DNA of 64,000 nucleotides from Bacteroidales bacterium. GTDB lineage: Bacteria; Bacteroidota; Bacteroidia; Bacteroidales; JAADGE01. The stretch lies in assembly GCA_021108035.1 (NCBI GenBank), contig JAIORQ010000075.1, positions 1 to 64,000 of the forward strand, written 5' to 3'. This document shows, piece by piece, positions 1 to 9,006 of this stretch (positions are counted from its first letter, which is position 1; each line of letters opens with the position of its first letter). The translations under genes were made by a program, and so were the position numbers. The notes below the pieces were generated by a model. That model saw only the letters and a program-made list of their open reading frames with translations. It had not been told where the DNA came from and made no database searches.

Positions 1-55
1 CGAATTTATTTTTGATGATAAAGAAAAAGCGAGTAAACAGTTGATAATTAAATAA
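1..55 (+). CDS. 3' tip of an upstream T9SS-sorted paralogue (partial)
   Basis: The first 55 bases read in frame as the last 17 codons plus stop of a T9SS C-terminal sorting domain (ending KQLIIK). They are base-for-base identical to 5048-5102, the end of the next gene. An open frame running in from the left edge and ending in the same residues means a second copy, or at least a second copy of the sorting domain, lies just outside the window. Identity stops exactly after the stop codon. How far the similarity extends upstream cannot be seen. Confidence 0.75.
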   Translation, partial: EFIFDDKEKASKQLIIK

Positions 56-134
56 TTTATTTGTAGATTTGTTTTGTTGCTTTTATTAAAAGTTGAAGTG
101 TTTGAATACAAATAAATTAACTTAAAAAAACACT

Positions 135-3100
135 ATGAAAAACCTGCTAAAAACCCTGACAATCATCATTCTCCAATTATCAATCATAAATACAACTTTT
201 GCCCAAGATGTTTTTCAGTTCACACCGGTTCAATATGGTGATGTTGCTTGGGGCGATTATAATAACGACGGCTATCTTGATGTGCTGCTTACAGGTGAAA
301 GTGCAAACGGCAAAATTACTAAAATATATAAAAACAATGGTGATGAAACTTTTATGGAACTGACAGAACTTAATTTGCCGGGTGTTTATTATAGTGCAGT
401 TGCTTGGTTTGACTATGATGATAACGGGGAACTGGATTTTATAATAGCCGGAAAATCCGAAGATGGCAGTAAAATAACAAAATTATATAAAAATAACGGA
501 GATGAAACGTTTACCGAACAATCTGCAAATTTACCCGGTATTTGGAAAGGATCAATAAACTGTTTTGATTTTGATAATGATGGTTATCCTGATGTTTTAT
601 TGGGAGGGAAAATTGATGATAGTTCGGTAACAAAACTATATAAAAACAATAATGGGGATGGTACATTTACGGAAGAAACAAGTGCAAGTTTTCCTGCGTC
701 ATATATTAAAACTGTTACAGTAGGTGACTATGATAACGATACCTACACAGATGTTTTAGTACAAGGAGAATTATATAAAAACAATAGCGGAGATGGTACT
801 TTCAGCTATCAAAGCGGATCAGGTTTAGTTCAGGCTCATTTAGGTTTGTTTTTTGATTATAATAATGATAATTATCTTGATATAATAATTTCAACTATAA
901 TTAATAAAAACATAATTATATATGAAAACATGCAGAATGGTACTTATACTGCCATTGATACAATAGCTAAAATTTGTCCCCATGGAACTATTTCGGTATT
1001 GGATTATAATAATGATAATTATTTGGATATTATTATTGCAGGCGATACTTCAGATTATAATACCCCTATTACCAAGATATTTAAAAACAATAGTGGTAAT
1101 GGTAGTTTCACAGAAGACCAATCCATAAATATACTACCGATTGGAAATACAACTGCCATTGCCTGCGGGGACTATAATAATGATAATTTCACAGATTTTA
1201 TATTAACAGGTTCTTATGCCGGAGATTATTTTACAAGATTATATACAAACACAGGTAACAGTAATTTTAACTATCCGGAAATATCTTTCGGAAATTTTTC
1301 AACATTTGATGAAATACAAGCTGTTATGCGCTCTTCTGCTTCATGGGCAGATTATAATAAAGATGGTTTGCAGGATTTTATTATATCCGGATATCCGGAT
1401 TATTATACAAAACTATATGAAAATAACGGCAACGGCACATTTTCTGAAAATACTTTAACAAATTTTACGGGAGTTTCTTATTCAGATATTGCTTGGGGAG
1501 ATTATAATAATGATACTTATCCGGATATTTTATTAACCGGATATAGTACTATTGATGGTTTAATTTCCAAAATCTACAAAAATAACGGTAACGGAACTTT
1601 TACAGATATTAATGCCGGTTTAGTCGAAATTTATAATGGATCAGTAGTCTGGGGCGATTATAATAACGATAATTATTTAGATATTTTATTAACCGGTTAT
1701 TCAGATGGTGGTAGTATCTCTAAAATCTACAAAAATAACGCCGATGAAACATTTACAGATATTAATGCCGGCTTAACCGGTGTTAAAGGTAGTTCAGCAG
1801 TTTTGGGCGATTATAATAACGATAATTATTTAGATATTTTATTAACCGGATATAGTACTATTGATGGTTTTATTTCCAAAATATACAAAAACAACAGAAA
1901 CGAAACCTTTGCTGAACAAACAGAGATAAATATAACAGGTTATGGTCTTAGTTCTGCAACATGGGCAGATTATAATAATGACGGCTATCTTGATTTCTTA
2001 ATATCCGGCTCAAACGAAGATAACAATTGGGGTCTTACAGAGTTGTATAAAAACAATGGTGATGAAACTTTTACAAAGCAGGCAGATAATTTTCCGAATC
2101 TTATTTTTGCAGCTAATAAATGGTTTGATTTTGATAATGACGACTATCTTGATGTTTTACTCACAGGTAAGGAATATGACGGATTAGTTTCTAAAATATA
2201 TAAAAATAACGGTAACGGAACATTTACGGAACAAACACAAATAAATTTGCAGGGTGTGTATGTCGGTTCCGCAGATTGTGCCGATTATAATAATGACGGT
2301 TTTAAAGATATTCTTTTAACAGGTGAAGTAGTACATCCGGTACAAGGCAATATCCCTTTTTCTTCTGTTTATGCCAATAACGGAACAGGCAATTTCGAAA
2401 AAGTAGATTATAGTTTTCCGCATGTCCGGCAAAGTTTTGTTTCAACAGCCGATTTTAACAAAGACGGAAATACAGACATGCTTATTTTCGGACAAAATGC
2501 TGATAACGAACAAATTGCAGAATTTTATAAAACAACAGCCTTTGGTTTTCAAAAAACAGATATTGCAATTCCTGTTCTGAAAGACGGAACATCATCCTGG
2601 GGCGATTATAACAGAGACGGCTATTTGGATTTAATTATCTGCGGAAAAAATAATTTGGGCATACCCACTACAAAATTGTTGGAAAACAGCACCACCGGTA
2701 AATTTATGGAAACAGGAATATTTATTACCGGCGTATATGCCGGTTATGCCGAATGGGCAGACTATAATAATGACGGTTTACTTGATTTTGTTATTACAGG
2801 AAATACCGGAAGTAGTCTTATCACTAAAATCTATAGAAACACAGGAACTGATTTTGCGGAAACTTCCGCAATACTGCCGGGTTCAAATCATGCGCTTTGG
2901 GCTGATTACAATAATGACGGACTTTGGGATATCCTTTTAACAGATGAAAATAATATAACCAAGCTCTTTAAAAATAACGGGAATGATAATTTCACAGAAA
3001 TATTTAACTATCCCGATGTTCATGATTTTATGCGGGATATAAAATTTGCCGATTATGATTATGATGGTTTTGATGATATTATTATGATTAAAGAAGATGA

Positions 3101-5102
3101 TAATATTCAAAATAAAGCAGAAATTATGTATTTTAAGAATACAGGAAACGGAACTTTTTTGGAACCCAAAGAATTTTACATTGGGTTTGTAAATTTTAAT
3201 TCAGTCAATTATCTTTCAATTAAAGATTTTGATTTTGACGGTAAGCCGGACTTATTGATAAACAATTCTATATCTAATGGTTACAACTTTATTTCCGTTT
3301 TTAGTAATGATACTTCAGAACTTATTAATCCGGCATTAATTCCAGGAACTAATGCCGGAAGCGTTGCATGGGCTGATTTTGATAACGATAATGATTTTGA
3401 TTTTTTTACATGCGGCAAATTTAATAACGACACAATAGGAAAAGTTTTCTATAATAACGGAGACGTACATAATACCGTTCCAAATCAACCAACCGAATTA
3501 GATTTTTCGTGTAACGATGATACTGTTTTTATATCTTGGAATAAAGCAACAGATAACGAAACACCTCAAAATACTCTTACATATAATTGTTATATGTACG
3601 AAATTGGCGGAGATACAATTTGGCATTCAATGTCTGATAAAAATACCGGAAAACGATATTTGCAAAGACCCGGCAACACAGGACATAACACAAGTTGGTT
3701 TATTACCGGGCTTGATGTAACAAAAGAATATGCATGGTCGGTTCAGACAATAGATAACAGTTTTTTGGGAGGTTTATTTGCTTCTGAAAATACTTTCAGG
3801 CTTGCTCCTGCATTTGTAATTCAACCGATAGATCAAACAGTTTGCGAAACCGGAAGTATAACATTTAATACAGCAACAACACCGGCAATAAATTATCAAT
3901 GGTATCAATTCACTGAAACTGATACGATTTTAATTGAAAATAATGAATATTACAGTAATGCTACAAGTCCGAATTTAACAATATCAAATGCAACACTTGA
4001 TATGCATGACTATGAGTTGCATTGTGCTGCAACAACCGTAGGCGGAACAACATACAGCGATGCTGCAATTTTAAGTGTTGATGAATTAATTTTGGCAAAT
4101 GCAGGAGAAGACGGGGGTGTTTGTGTTTTAACTGAATATCAATTGTCAGCCTCAAATCCTGAACCGGCTGAGGGAACATGGTCTTGTAATGTACAACAAA
4201 TTGCGTTCAGTGATATTCATGCAGCTGATGCCGTAGTGTATAATTTGCCCGAAGGTAGTGTAAATTTGGAATGGACAGTTACCCAAGATAATGTTTGCGG
4301 TATTAATTCTGATATAGTTGTTATAACACAAAATCCTGACGGAACATTACCTGATAAATCAGCAAAACCCGACGGAGAAACCGAACTTTGTATCGGAAGT
4401 ACATCCAAGATTACAACAGCCGGAGCAAATAATTCATTATCTTATAACTGGGAAATAAGCCCGTCGGAAGCCGGAACAATTTCAGAAAACGGAACAAGTG
4501 TTACGGCAAATTGGAACAACAATTATTCGGGTTTTGCAGATATAAAAGTTCAGGCAGAAAATGAATGCGGTACAGGAGACTGGTCCGATGATTTTGTAGT
4601 TGAATTAAAAGATATTCAAGCAACTGATATTATTCAAAAAAGTGAAATCATGCTGATTAGTGTTGATTCAGGTTATATTTATCAATGGTATTATAATGAA
4701 TCTTTGATTTCAGGTGCAAACAAACAATATTATTACGATGAAAATCTGCAAAACGGAAATTACCGTATAAAAATATCTTTTTATGAAGGATGCGATAAAC
4801 TCTCTTCAATATACGAATTAGGAGACAATAACAAATCATTATCACTTGCCGAAACAATTAAAATATACCCAAATCCGACAACAGGCAAAATTACAATTGA
4901 AATTGATAATGAATTATTATGTAAAGTAAAATATACCATAACTGATAATCTCGGACGAAAGCGAAAAGAAAGCATCATAAATAAAAAACAAATATTTATA
5001 AAATTTGATGAAGATTTATTCGATTTAAATGCCGGCAACTATCTTGTCGAATTTATTTTTGATGATAAAGAAAAAGCGAGTAAACAGTTGATAATTAAAT
5101 AA
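135..5102 (+). CDS. Giant FG-GAP/VCBS repeat surface protein with T9SS sorting domain
   Basis: A 1655-residue secreted protein. Residues 1-23 form a signal peptide ending in FA before Q. From about residue 25 to 1110 there are roughly twenty repeats built around WGDYNNDGYLDVLLTG followed by KIYKNNGDETF; the D-x-N-x-D-G-x-x-D loop is the calcium-binding motif of FG-GAP/VCBS blades, so one or more beta-propellers are expected. A fibronectin-III-like region follows (about 1115-1220), then Ig/PKD-like domains (about 1228-1480). The end (about 1570-1655, starting IKIYPNPTTGKI) is a type A T9SS sorting domain, so the protein is exported by T9SS and probably displayed on the surface. Adhesion or matrix binding is a family-based guess; the ligand is unknown. 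The upstream gene shares its last 55 bases, which suggests a tandem family. The start is the first ATG before a clean signal peptide. Confidence 0.9.
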   Translation: MKNLLKTLTIIILQLSIINTTFAQDVFQFTPVQYGDVAWGDYNNDGYLDVLLTGESANGKITKIYKNNGDETFMELTELNLPGVYYSAVAWFDYDDNGELDFIIAGKSEDGSKITKLYKNNGDETFTEQSANLPGIWKGSINCFDFDNDGYPDVLLGGKIDDSSVTKLYKNNNGDGTFTEETSASFPASYIKTVTVGDYDNDTYTDVLVQGELYKNNSGDGTFSYQSGSGLVQAHLGLFFDYNNDNYLDIIISTIINKNIIIYENMQNGTYTAIDTIAKICPHGTISVLDYNNDNYLDIIIAGDTSDYNTPITKIFKNNSGNGSFTEDQSINILPIGNTTAIACGDYNNDNFTDFILTGSYAGDYFTRLYTNTGNSNFNYPEISFGNFSTFDEIQAVMRSSASWADYNKDGLQDFIISGYPDYYTKLYENNGNGTFSENTLTNFTGVSYSDIAWGDYNNDTYPDILLTGYSTIDGLISKIYKNNGNGTFTDINAGLVEIYNGSVVWGDYNNDNYLDILLTGYSDGGSISKIYKNNADETFTDINAGLTGVKGSSAVLGDYNNDNYLDILLTGYSTIDGFISKIYKNNRNETFAEQTEINITGYGLSSATWADYNNDGYLDFLISGSNEDNNWGLTELYKNNGDETFTKQADNFPNLIFAANKWFDFDNDDYLDVLLTGKEYDGLVSKIYKNNGNGTFTEQTQINLQGVYVGSADCADYNNDGFKDILLTGEVVHPVQGNIPFSSVYANNGTGNFEKVDYSFPHVRQSFVSTADFNKDGNTDMLIFGQNADNEQIAEFYKTTAFGFQKTDIAIPVLKDGTSSWGDYNRDGYLDLIICGKNNLGIPTTKLLENSTTGKFMETGIFITGVYAGYAEWADYNNDGLLDFVITGNTGSSLITKIYRNTGTDFAETSAILPGSNHALWADYNNDGLWDILLTDENNITKLFKNNGNDNFTEIFNYPDVHDFMRDIKFADYDYDGFDDIIMIKEDDNIQNKAEIMYFKNTGNGTFLEPKEFYIGFVNFNSVNYLSIKDFDFDGKPDLLINNSISNGYNFISVFSNDTSELINPALIPGTNAGSVAWADFDNDNDFDFFTCGKFNNDTIGKVFYNNGDVHNTVPNQPTELDFSCNDDTVFISWNKATDNETPQNTLTYNCYMYEIGGDTIWHSMSDKNTGKRYLQRPGNTGHNTSWFITGLDVTKEYAWSVQTIDNSFLGGLFASENTFRLAPAFVIQPIDQTVCETGSITFNTATTPAINYQWYQFTETDTILIENNEYYSNATSPNLTISNATLDMHDYELHCAATTVGGTTYSDAAILSVDELILANAGEDGGVCVLTEYQLSASNPEPAEGTWSCNVQQIAFSDIHAADAVVYNLPEGSVNLEWTVTQDNVCGINSDIVVITQNPDGTLPDKSAKPDGETELCIGSTSKITTAGANNSLSYNWEISPSEAGTISENGTSVTANWNNNYSGFADIKVQAENECGTGDWSDDFVVELKDIQATDIIQKSEIMLISVDSGYIYQWYYNESLISGANKQYYYDENLQNGNYRIKISFYEGCDKLSSIYELGDNNKSLSLAETIKIYPNPTTGKITIEIDNELLCKVKYTITDNLGRKRKESIINKKQIFIKFDEDLFDLNAGNYLVEFIFDDKEKASKQLIIK

Positions 5103-5125
5103 AGGCAATACCGGCTTCTTTAGAT

Positions 5126-5187
5126 GACCGGCTTCGACTTCGCTCAGCCTCCATGCTCCCGGAGGTTGAGCGAAGTCGAAACCGGTC
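5126..5187. repeat. REP-like hairpin upstream of the GIY-YIG gene
   Basis: Arms of 27 bases (5126-5152 and 5161-5187) pair with two mismatches around an 8-base loop; the arm core is CTTCGACTTCGCTCAGCC. On the + strand it can be read as FDFAQPP...LSEVET, a translation often left as a spurious short ORF in Bacteroidota annotations. It lies between the giant T9SS gene and the GIY-YIG gene, and a second hairpin of the same family follows the nuclease gene. Confidence 0.85.
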
Positions 5188-5217
5188 TGTCAAGAAGCTG
5201 TCAAAAAAAATTTAAAA

Positions 5218-5523
5218 ATGAAAGGATACACATATATTTTAAAATGCTCAAACGGACAATACTATACCGGAAGCACAAAATATTTGGAAAAAAGAATACA
5301 ACAACATCAAGTAGGAGAAGGTGCCAATTTTACAAGAAAGAACTTACCTGTAAAATTAGTATATTATGAAGAGCATCAAAGAATTGACCAAGCATTTTAC
5401 CGTGAAAAACAAATACAAGGATGGAGCAGAAAGAAAAAAGAAGCATTAATAGACGGCAAATTTGAACAACTTAATAAATTAGCAGAATGTAAAAATGAAA
5501 CACATTTTAAAAGTAAAAGATAA
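5218..5523 (+). CDS. GIY-YIG nuclease family protein (UPF0213/YhbQ-like)
   Basis: A 101-residue single-domain protein. The N-terminus has the GIY-YIG core in the variant form YTYILKCSNGQYYTGST, followed by LEKRIQQH with the catalytic-type arginine and a C-terminal REKQIQGWSRKKKEALI segment carrying the conserved acidic residue. Length and motifs match stand-alone UPF0213-type proteins; members of the superfamily cut DNA, but the substrate of this subgroup is not established. The gene lies between two hairpins of one REP-like family (5126-5187 and 5578-5635) and next to several degenerate copies. The ATG at 5218 gives the usual family N-terminus; a longer overlapping frame from 5124 only translates the hairpin. 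A role in moving or maintaining the hairpins is inference from position. Confidence 0.85.
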   Translation: MKGYTYILKCSNGQYYTGSTKYLEKRIQQHQVGEGANFTRKNLPVKLVYYEEHQRIDQAFYREKQIQGWSRKKKEALIDGKFEQLNKLAECKNETHFKSKR

Positions 5524-5526
5524 GGT

Positions 5527-5670
5527 AATACCGGTTTCGAATATGCATGCAATACCGGTTTAGGCTTCGCATGCAACACCGGTTTCGACTACGCTCAACC
5601 TCCATATACGGAGACTGAGCGGAGCCGAAGTCGGTAATTCAAAGAAGTCGAAGCCGGTAATTCAAAAAAA
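5527..5670. repeat. Cluster of degenerate CCGG-containing repeats and second REP-like hairpin
   Basis: Two adjacent 24-base direct repeats beginning AATACCGGTTT (5527-5550, 5551-5574) run into a hairpin with 26-base imperfect arms (5578-5603, 5610-5635) of the same family as 5126-5187. Two more partial copies of GAAGCCGGTAATTCAA follow (about 5629-5670). This looks like a decayed array of the REP-like unit downstream of the GIY-YIG gene. Confidence 0.7.
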
Positions 5671-5735
5671 GAAACCTGTTAATCAAAAATCGAAGCAGCA
5701 AAACCGGCAAACCATAATATAAAAACATATAAATT

Positions 5736-7043
5736 ATGAGCAGTAAAATATTATCAGTCTTCTGCATATTATTCATATTTAACACAATTACATACAGTCA
5801 AATTTTTGAAGATGAACAAAAGTTTGAAATACGTGATTCGTCTCTCGTATTGTTAAAAAAATATGTAAAATATGCAGATTTAACAGAAGACGGCATTTCA
5901 ATAAGTGAAAATTATGAAGCAAAATTTCTTTCCTTATTTACCGAAGATGCTTTTGTTGTAAATGATTTACTCGATAAAAGAGAACTTATTTCACCGGAAT
6001 ACTTTGTTAAAATGATTAAAGAAAAATATGAAGGAGGAATTGAAGTAAGAGCAGAAATTGACAGTGCCTATTTTAAAAATCTTAAAAAAGTTGAAGAAAA
6101 TATATATTCAGTCCAAGTTGATTGTCGAAAATTTACAATAGGACTGAACAATCAAAACAAATTAGTGAGAAAAGACATAACAGCTACATTTACTATTCAT
6201 TTTAAATACAAAGATGAAACTTTATCCGATTTTCAAATAAAGGAAATTATCAGTAACGAAATTATATTGCAAAGGCATAGTGATAAAAAAATGAAAGGGC
6301 TGTATCTTGGTGTAAATGTTAACGCCCTTGCCGGCAGATTGTTTTCAGACAATAATATCCGGTATTATAACAGAGAGTATAAATTATCCGGAGCATTTTC
6401 CGCCGGTATTTCTGCTGATTATTGTATTTCTTCTAATTATGCAGTCAGTATCGGAATTGATTATTGCAGTTTTAATTCTAATTTTAATACCAAATATAAT
6501 AATGAGATGAATAATAACTTACCGGGTACGGATATTGATAATGACAATTATTATCTGTATGTTAATTCTGATTTTACCGAAAAAAACAGTTTGAAATATG
6601 TTTCAATACCGGTGAAATTTAAATACAGACATAAGCTGTATGATGACATCTCGTTTTTTGCTTCGGCAAGCTTCTCAACTTCCTTTTTATTATCATCCGA
6701 CTCATATATTAACGGAAGTTCTGTGCATTCGGCTTGGTATGAAGAATACAATTTGTTTGTTGATGATGCAGAATTATATAATCTCGGAGAGCATAACTAC
6801 GATGAAGCCTTTGATCTTTCAGTTACTGAACTTTTCTTTTCCGGAATATTTGAAGTCGGTGTATCAATTCCTGTAAAAGAGTCTTCTTTTCTGAATGTCG
6901 GAGCAAAACTTGATCATAGTTTTAGTGATTTAGCATATAATACATCTTCATACAGAGACGATTATATTAATTTGCACGGAGCACCAAAGTCACTGTTCAT
7001 ACAGTCAGGCGGTATCTTTATTTCTTATCTTTTTAAATTATAA
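5736..7043 (+). CDS. Outer-membrane beta-barrel protein with N-terminal periplasmic domain
   Basis: A 435-residue protein with a signal peptide (about 1-21, ending in YS before Q). Residues 25-180 form an alpha/beta region of unknown family. From about residue 190 (GLYLGVNVNALAG) the pattern changes to alternating hydrophobic/aromatic beta-strands typical of an outer-membrane barrel, closing with FISYLFKL, a C-terminal aromatic strand. The caspase-like gene starts 7 bases after its stop, so the two are almost certainly one transcription unit. I do not recognise the exact family; the barrel call rests on strand pattern and ending. Confidence 0.7.
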   Translation: MSSKILSVFCILFIFNTITYSQIFEDEQKFEIRDSSLVLLKKYVKYADLTEDGISISENYEAKFLSLFTEDAFVVNDLLDKRELISPEYFVKMIKEKYEGGIEVRAEIDSAYFKNLKKVEENIYSVQVDCRKFTIGLNNQNKLVRKDITATFTIHFKYKDETLSDFQIKEIISNEIILQRHSDKKMKGLYLGVNVNALAGRLFSDNNIRYYNREYKLSGAFSAGISADYCISSNYAVSIGIDYCSFNSNFNTKYNNEMNNNLPGTDIDNDNYYLYVNSDFTEKNSLKYVSIPVKFKYRHKLYDDISFFASASFSTSFLLSSDSYINGSSVHSAWYEEYNLFVDDAELYNLGEHNYDEAFDLSVTELFFSGIFEVGVSIPVKESSFLNVGAKLDHSFSDLAYNTSSYRDDYINLHGAPKSLFIQSGGIFISYLFKL

Positions 7044-7050
7044 CAAGGCT

Positions 7051-8547
7051 ATGAAAAAAACAACATTGATTATTATAGTTTTTTTGTTTTTGCAAAACAT
7101 CGTATTATATGCTGATGAAAATGATATTATAATTTCATCATACAGCAGACACAATGCAAAAATCACAATTACAAAAAGTGAATTTATTGACAATAGTTTT
7201 AAAGTAACTTTTGGAATAACTTGGGTTAATTCAAAGCTCAAAGCAGTGAAAAACGAAAGCTCTGTTCTCGCAATATTGAATGAATCCGTAAAGGTATTTC
7301 CTGAAAATTCCGTGGGCATATCAAGTAAAAATACTGTTAGTGATTATTCAAATAAAGAATTTACTGTGGAGTTTTTTGCCATGCCGGATTTTGAGGGTGG
7401 TGAAGTTAAAATTATACTACCTTTTGTTTTTTCAGAAAATGAAGAAGAAGCCAAAAACGGAAATTGGAAAGAAGTATTATACTCAAAAGCAAAAGAGCCG
7501 ACAATTTTTTATGAAGTTGACGGTAAGTTAATTAAAGATATTTATGCTCCCGAAGTAAGATTAACAAGCCCTTTGCTCAATAAAAACAATGATGAGAAAA
7601 TACCGATTGTAGAAACTAAAATTACTGATATTCATATTTCAGCTTACGATAAAAGTGGTGTTAAAGAAATTTATATCAATAACAGAAAAGCAAAATTTAA
7701 TTTTACGGGAGAATATACGGCAAAAGTAACTCTTTACACAGGATTAAACATTGTTAAAGTAAAAGCAATTGATAATTTTGGTAATGAGAAAGAAACTAAT
7801 TTTGAAATAATATGTTCTTATCAATACGATTTGGATTTGAGAGGCGGAAAATATTACGCATTAATTGTAGGAATAAATGATTATAACGACCCGAATATTC
7901 CTGATCTTGATAAGCCTGTTACAGATGCAGAAGCTTTAAAAAAGTTATTGACAAATCTTTATACCTTTGATGAAGAAAATGTATTGTTTTTAAAAAATTC
8001 AACACGTTCAGATTTTATCAATAAATTAGATGAATTGGCAGGAAAATTGGGCAGTGATGATAATTTGCTTATTTTTTATGCAGGCCACGGTTATTGGGAT
8101 GATTTCAAAGAAATCGGTTACTGGATGCTTTCCGATGCAGTTGTCGGTGATCATTCTACTTGGATCAGAAACAGCACTATAAAGGAGTATATAGGCGTGT
8201 TTAAAACAAAACAAACCCTTTTAATTACAGATGCATGTTTTGGCGGTTCTATTTTCAAAACAAGGGGAATAAAAACCGACAGGGTTGTGGCATATCAAAA
8301 AATTTACGATTTGCCCGGCAGAAAAGGTATGACAAGCGGAACATTAAAAGAAGTTCCGGATGTCAGTGTTTTTCTTCAAACCTTGTTAAAAAGATTAACC
8401 CAAAATGAAGATAAATATTTAACGTCTTCCGGTTTATTTAACAGTTTAAGAGATGCTGTTTTAAATAATTCTCCAAACGTCCCGCAGTTTGGTACAATTC
8501 AAGGAGCAGGTGATGAAGGAGGCGAATTTATTTTTATAAAAAGATAA
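7051..8547 (+). CDS. Secreted caspase-like protease (peptidase C14 family)
   Basis: A 498-residue protein with a signal peptide (about 1-21). Residues 22-270 hold beta-rich, Ig-like segments (for example IPIVETKITDIHISAYDKSG). The caspase/metacaspase p20-like domain begins at YYALIVGINDYND (about 272). Both catalytic residues are visible: His346 in YAGHG and Cys396 in DACFGGS, so activity is expected. Members of clan CD cut after acidic or basic residues; the specificity here is unknown. The signal peptide puts it in the periplasm or at the surface, unlike cytoplasmic caspase-like defence effectors. It is the second gene of a pair with an outer-membrane barrel protein. There is no T9SS domain; it ends at FIFIKR. 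Confidence 0.88.
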   Translation: MKKTTLIIIVFLFLQNIVLYADENDIIISSYSRHNAKITITKSEFIDNSFKVTFGITWVNSKLKAVKNESSVLAILNESVKVFPENSVGISSKNTVSDYSNKEFTVEFFAMPDFEGGEVKIILPFVFSENEEEAKNGNWKEVLYSKAKEPTIFYEVDGKLIKDIYAPEVRLTSPLLNKNNDEKIPIVETKITDIHISAYDKSGVKEIYINNRKAKFNFTGEYTAKVTLYTGLNIVKVKAIDNFGNEKETNFEIICSYQYDLDLRGGKYYALIVGINDYNDPNIPDLDKPVTDAEALKKLLTNLYTFDEENVLFLKNSTRSDFINKLDELAGKLGSDDNLLIFYAGHGYWDDFKEIGYWMLSDAVVGDHSTWIRNSTIKEYIGVFKTKQTLLITDACFGGSIFKTRGIKTDRVVAYQKIYDLPGRKGMTSGTLKEVPDVSVFLQTLLKRLTQNEDKYLTSSGLFNSLRDAVLNNSPNVPQFGTIQGAGDEGGEFIFIKR

Positions 8548-8591
8548 ATTAATAATTTCCCTTCATAAAACATTAAAATAGAGTAGGAACA

Positions 8592-8768
8592 AATTAGTGT
8601 CTGTATAAAGTCAGTGTTTGGTTCAGAATGTTCGAGTTTGAGGCATCCGAAATGTTTATAATCAGGAGTCCGTCGGCTGACGGATGACTGATTATAAACA
8701 TAAGGATAACAGCCGGTACCGAACTTGTTTCGGTAAAGAAATCGGACATTACAGGACAAACACTAATT
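8592..8768. repeat. 177-bp palindromic intergenic element
   Basis: The ends AATTAGTGT (8592-8600) and ACACTAATT (8760-8768) are perfect inverted repeats. In the middle, TGTTTATAATCA (8653-8664) pairs with 8689-8700, enclosing a GC-rich nested stem (GTCCGTC/GACGGAT). The minus strand is open across much of it, but coding looks accidental. The nested design resembles a MITE or a structured repeat. No second copy lies in the window. Confidence 0.6.
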
Positions 8769-8792
8769 AATCAAACCACAGAGGGAAGACAA

Positions 8793-8826
8793 AGTCGTAA
8801 ACATAAATTCTGCTTACGGCTTTTTT
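8793..8826 (+). terminator. Rho-independent terminator-like hairpin
   Basis: GTCGTAA-CA pairs with TG-TTACGGC and is followed by six T residues. It lies downstream of the caspase gene and the 177-bp element, about 180 bases before the next gene, and would close the barrel/caspase unit. Confidence 0.55.
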
Positions 8827-8975
8827 ATTGCTGCTATACCACATAAAGTAGTGAAGCTGCAAATAAGAATTGTATCCGTTTGAAACAGATTTATAAAAGA
8901 CATACTGCAACTTCATCAATCTAACTCAATTTTTAATCAATCTGTTTATAAATTCATTTTTTCATAATTTTGTTT

Positions 8976-8983
8976 TATATTTG
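8976..8983 (+). promoter_or_regulatory. Bacteroidota -7 box for the coiled-coil/ABC cluster
   Basis: TATATTTG matches TAnnTTTG and stands 24 bases before the ATG of the first gene of the 9.0-14.8 kb cluster. No convincing -33 TTTG at the usual spacing was found. Confidence 0.55.
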
Positions 8984-9006
8984 CCTGTATAAAGAAATTA
9001 ATACTT

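Noticed and set aside
5124-5369. Open frame starting FDFAQPP...LSEVET across the REP-like hairpin
   Set aside because: It only translates the hairpin and then overlaps the GIY-YIG gene in another frame.
7051-8547. Caspase-like gene as part of a cytoplasmic abortive-infection system
   Set aside because: A signal peptide and an envelope-protein neighbour place it outside the cytoplasm; no sensor or nucleotidyltransferase gene of such systems is adjacent.
8499-8759. Minus-strand open frame across the 177-bp element
   Set aside because: It follows the palindrome rather than a protein pattern, with no signal, domain or promoter; overlaps the caspase end.
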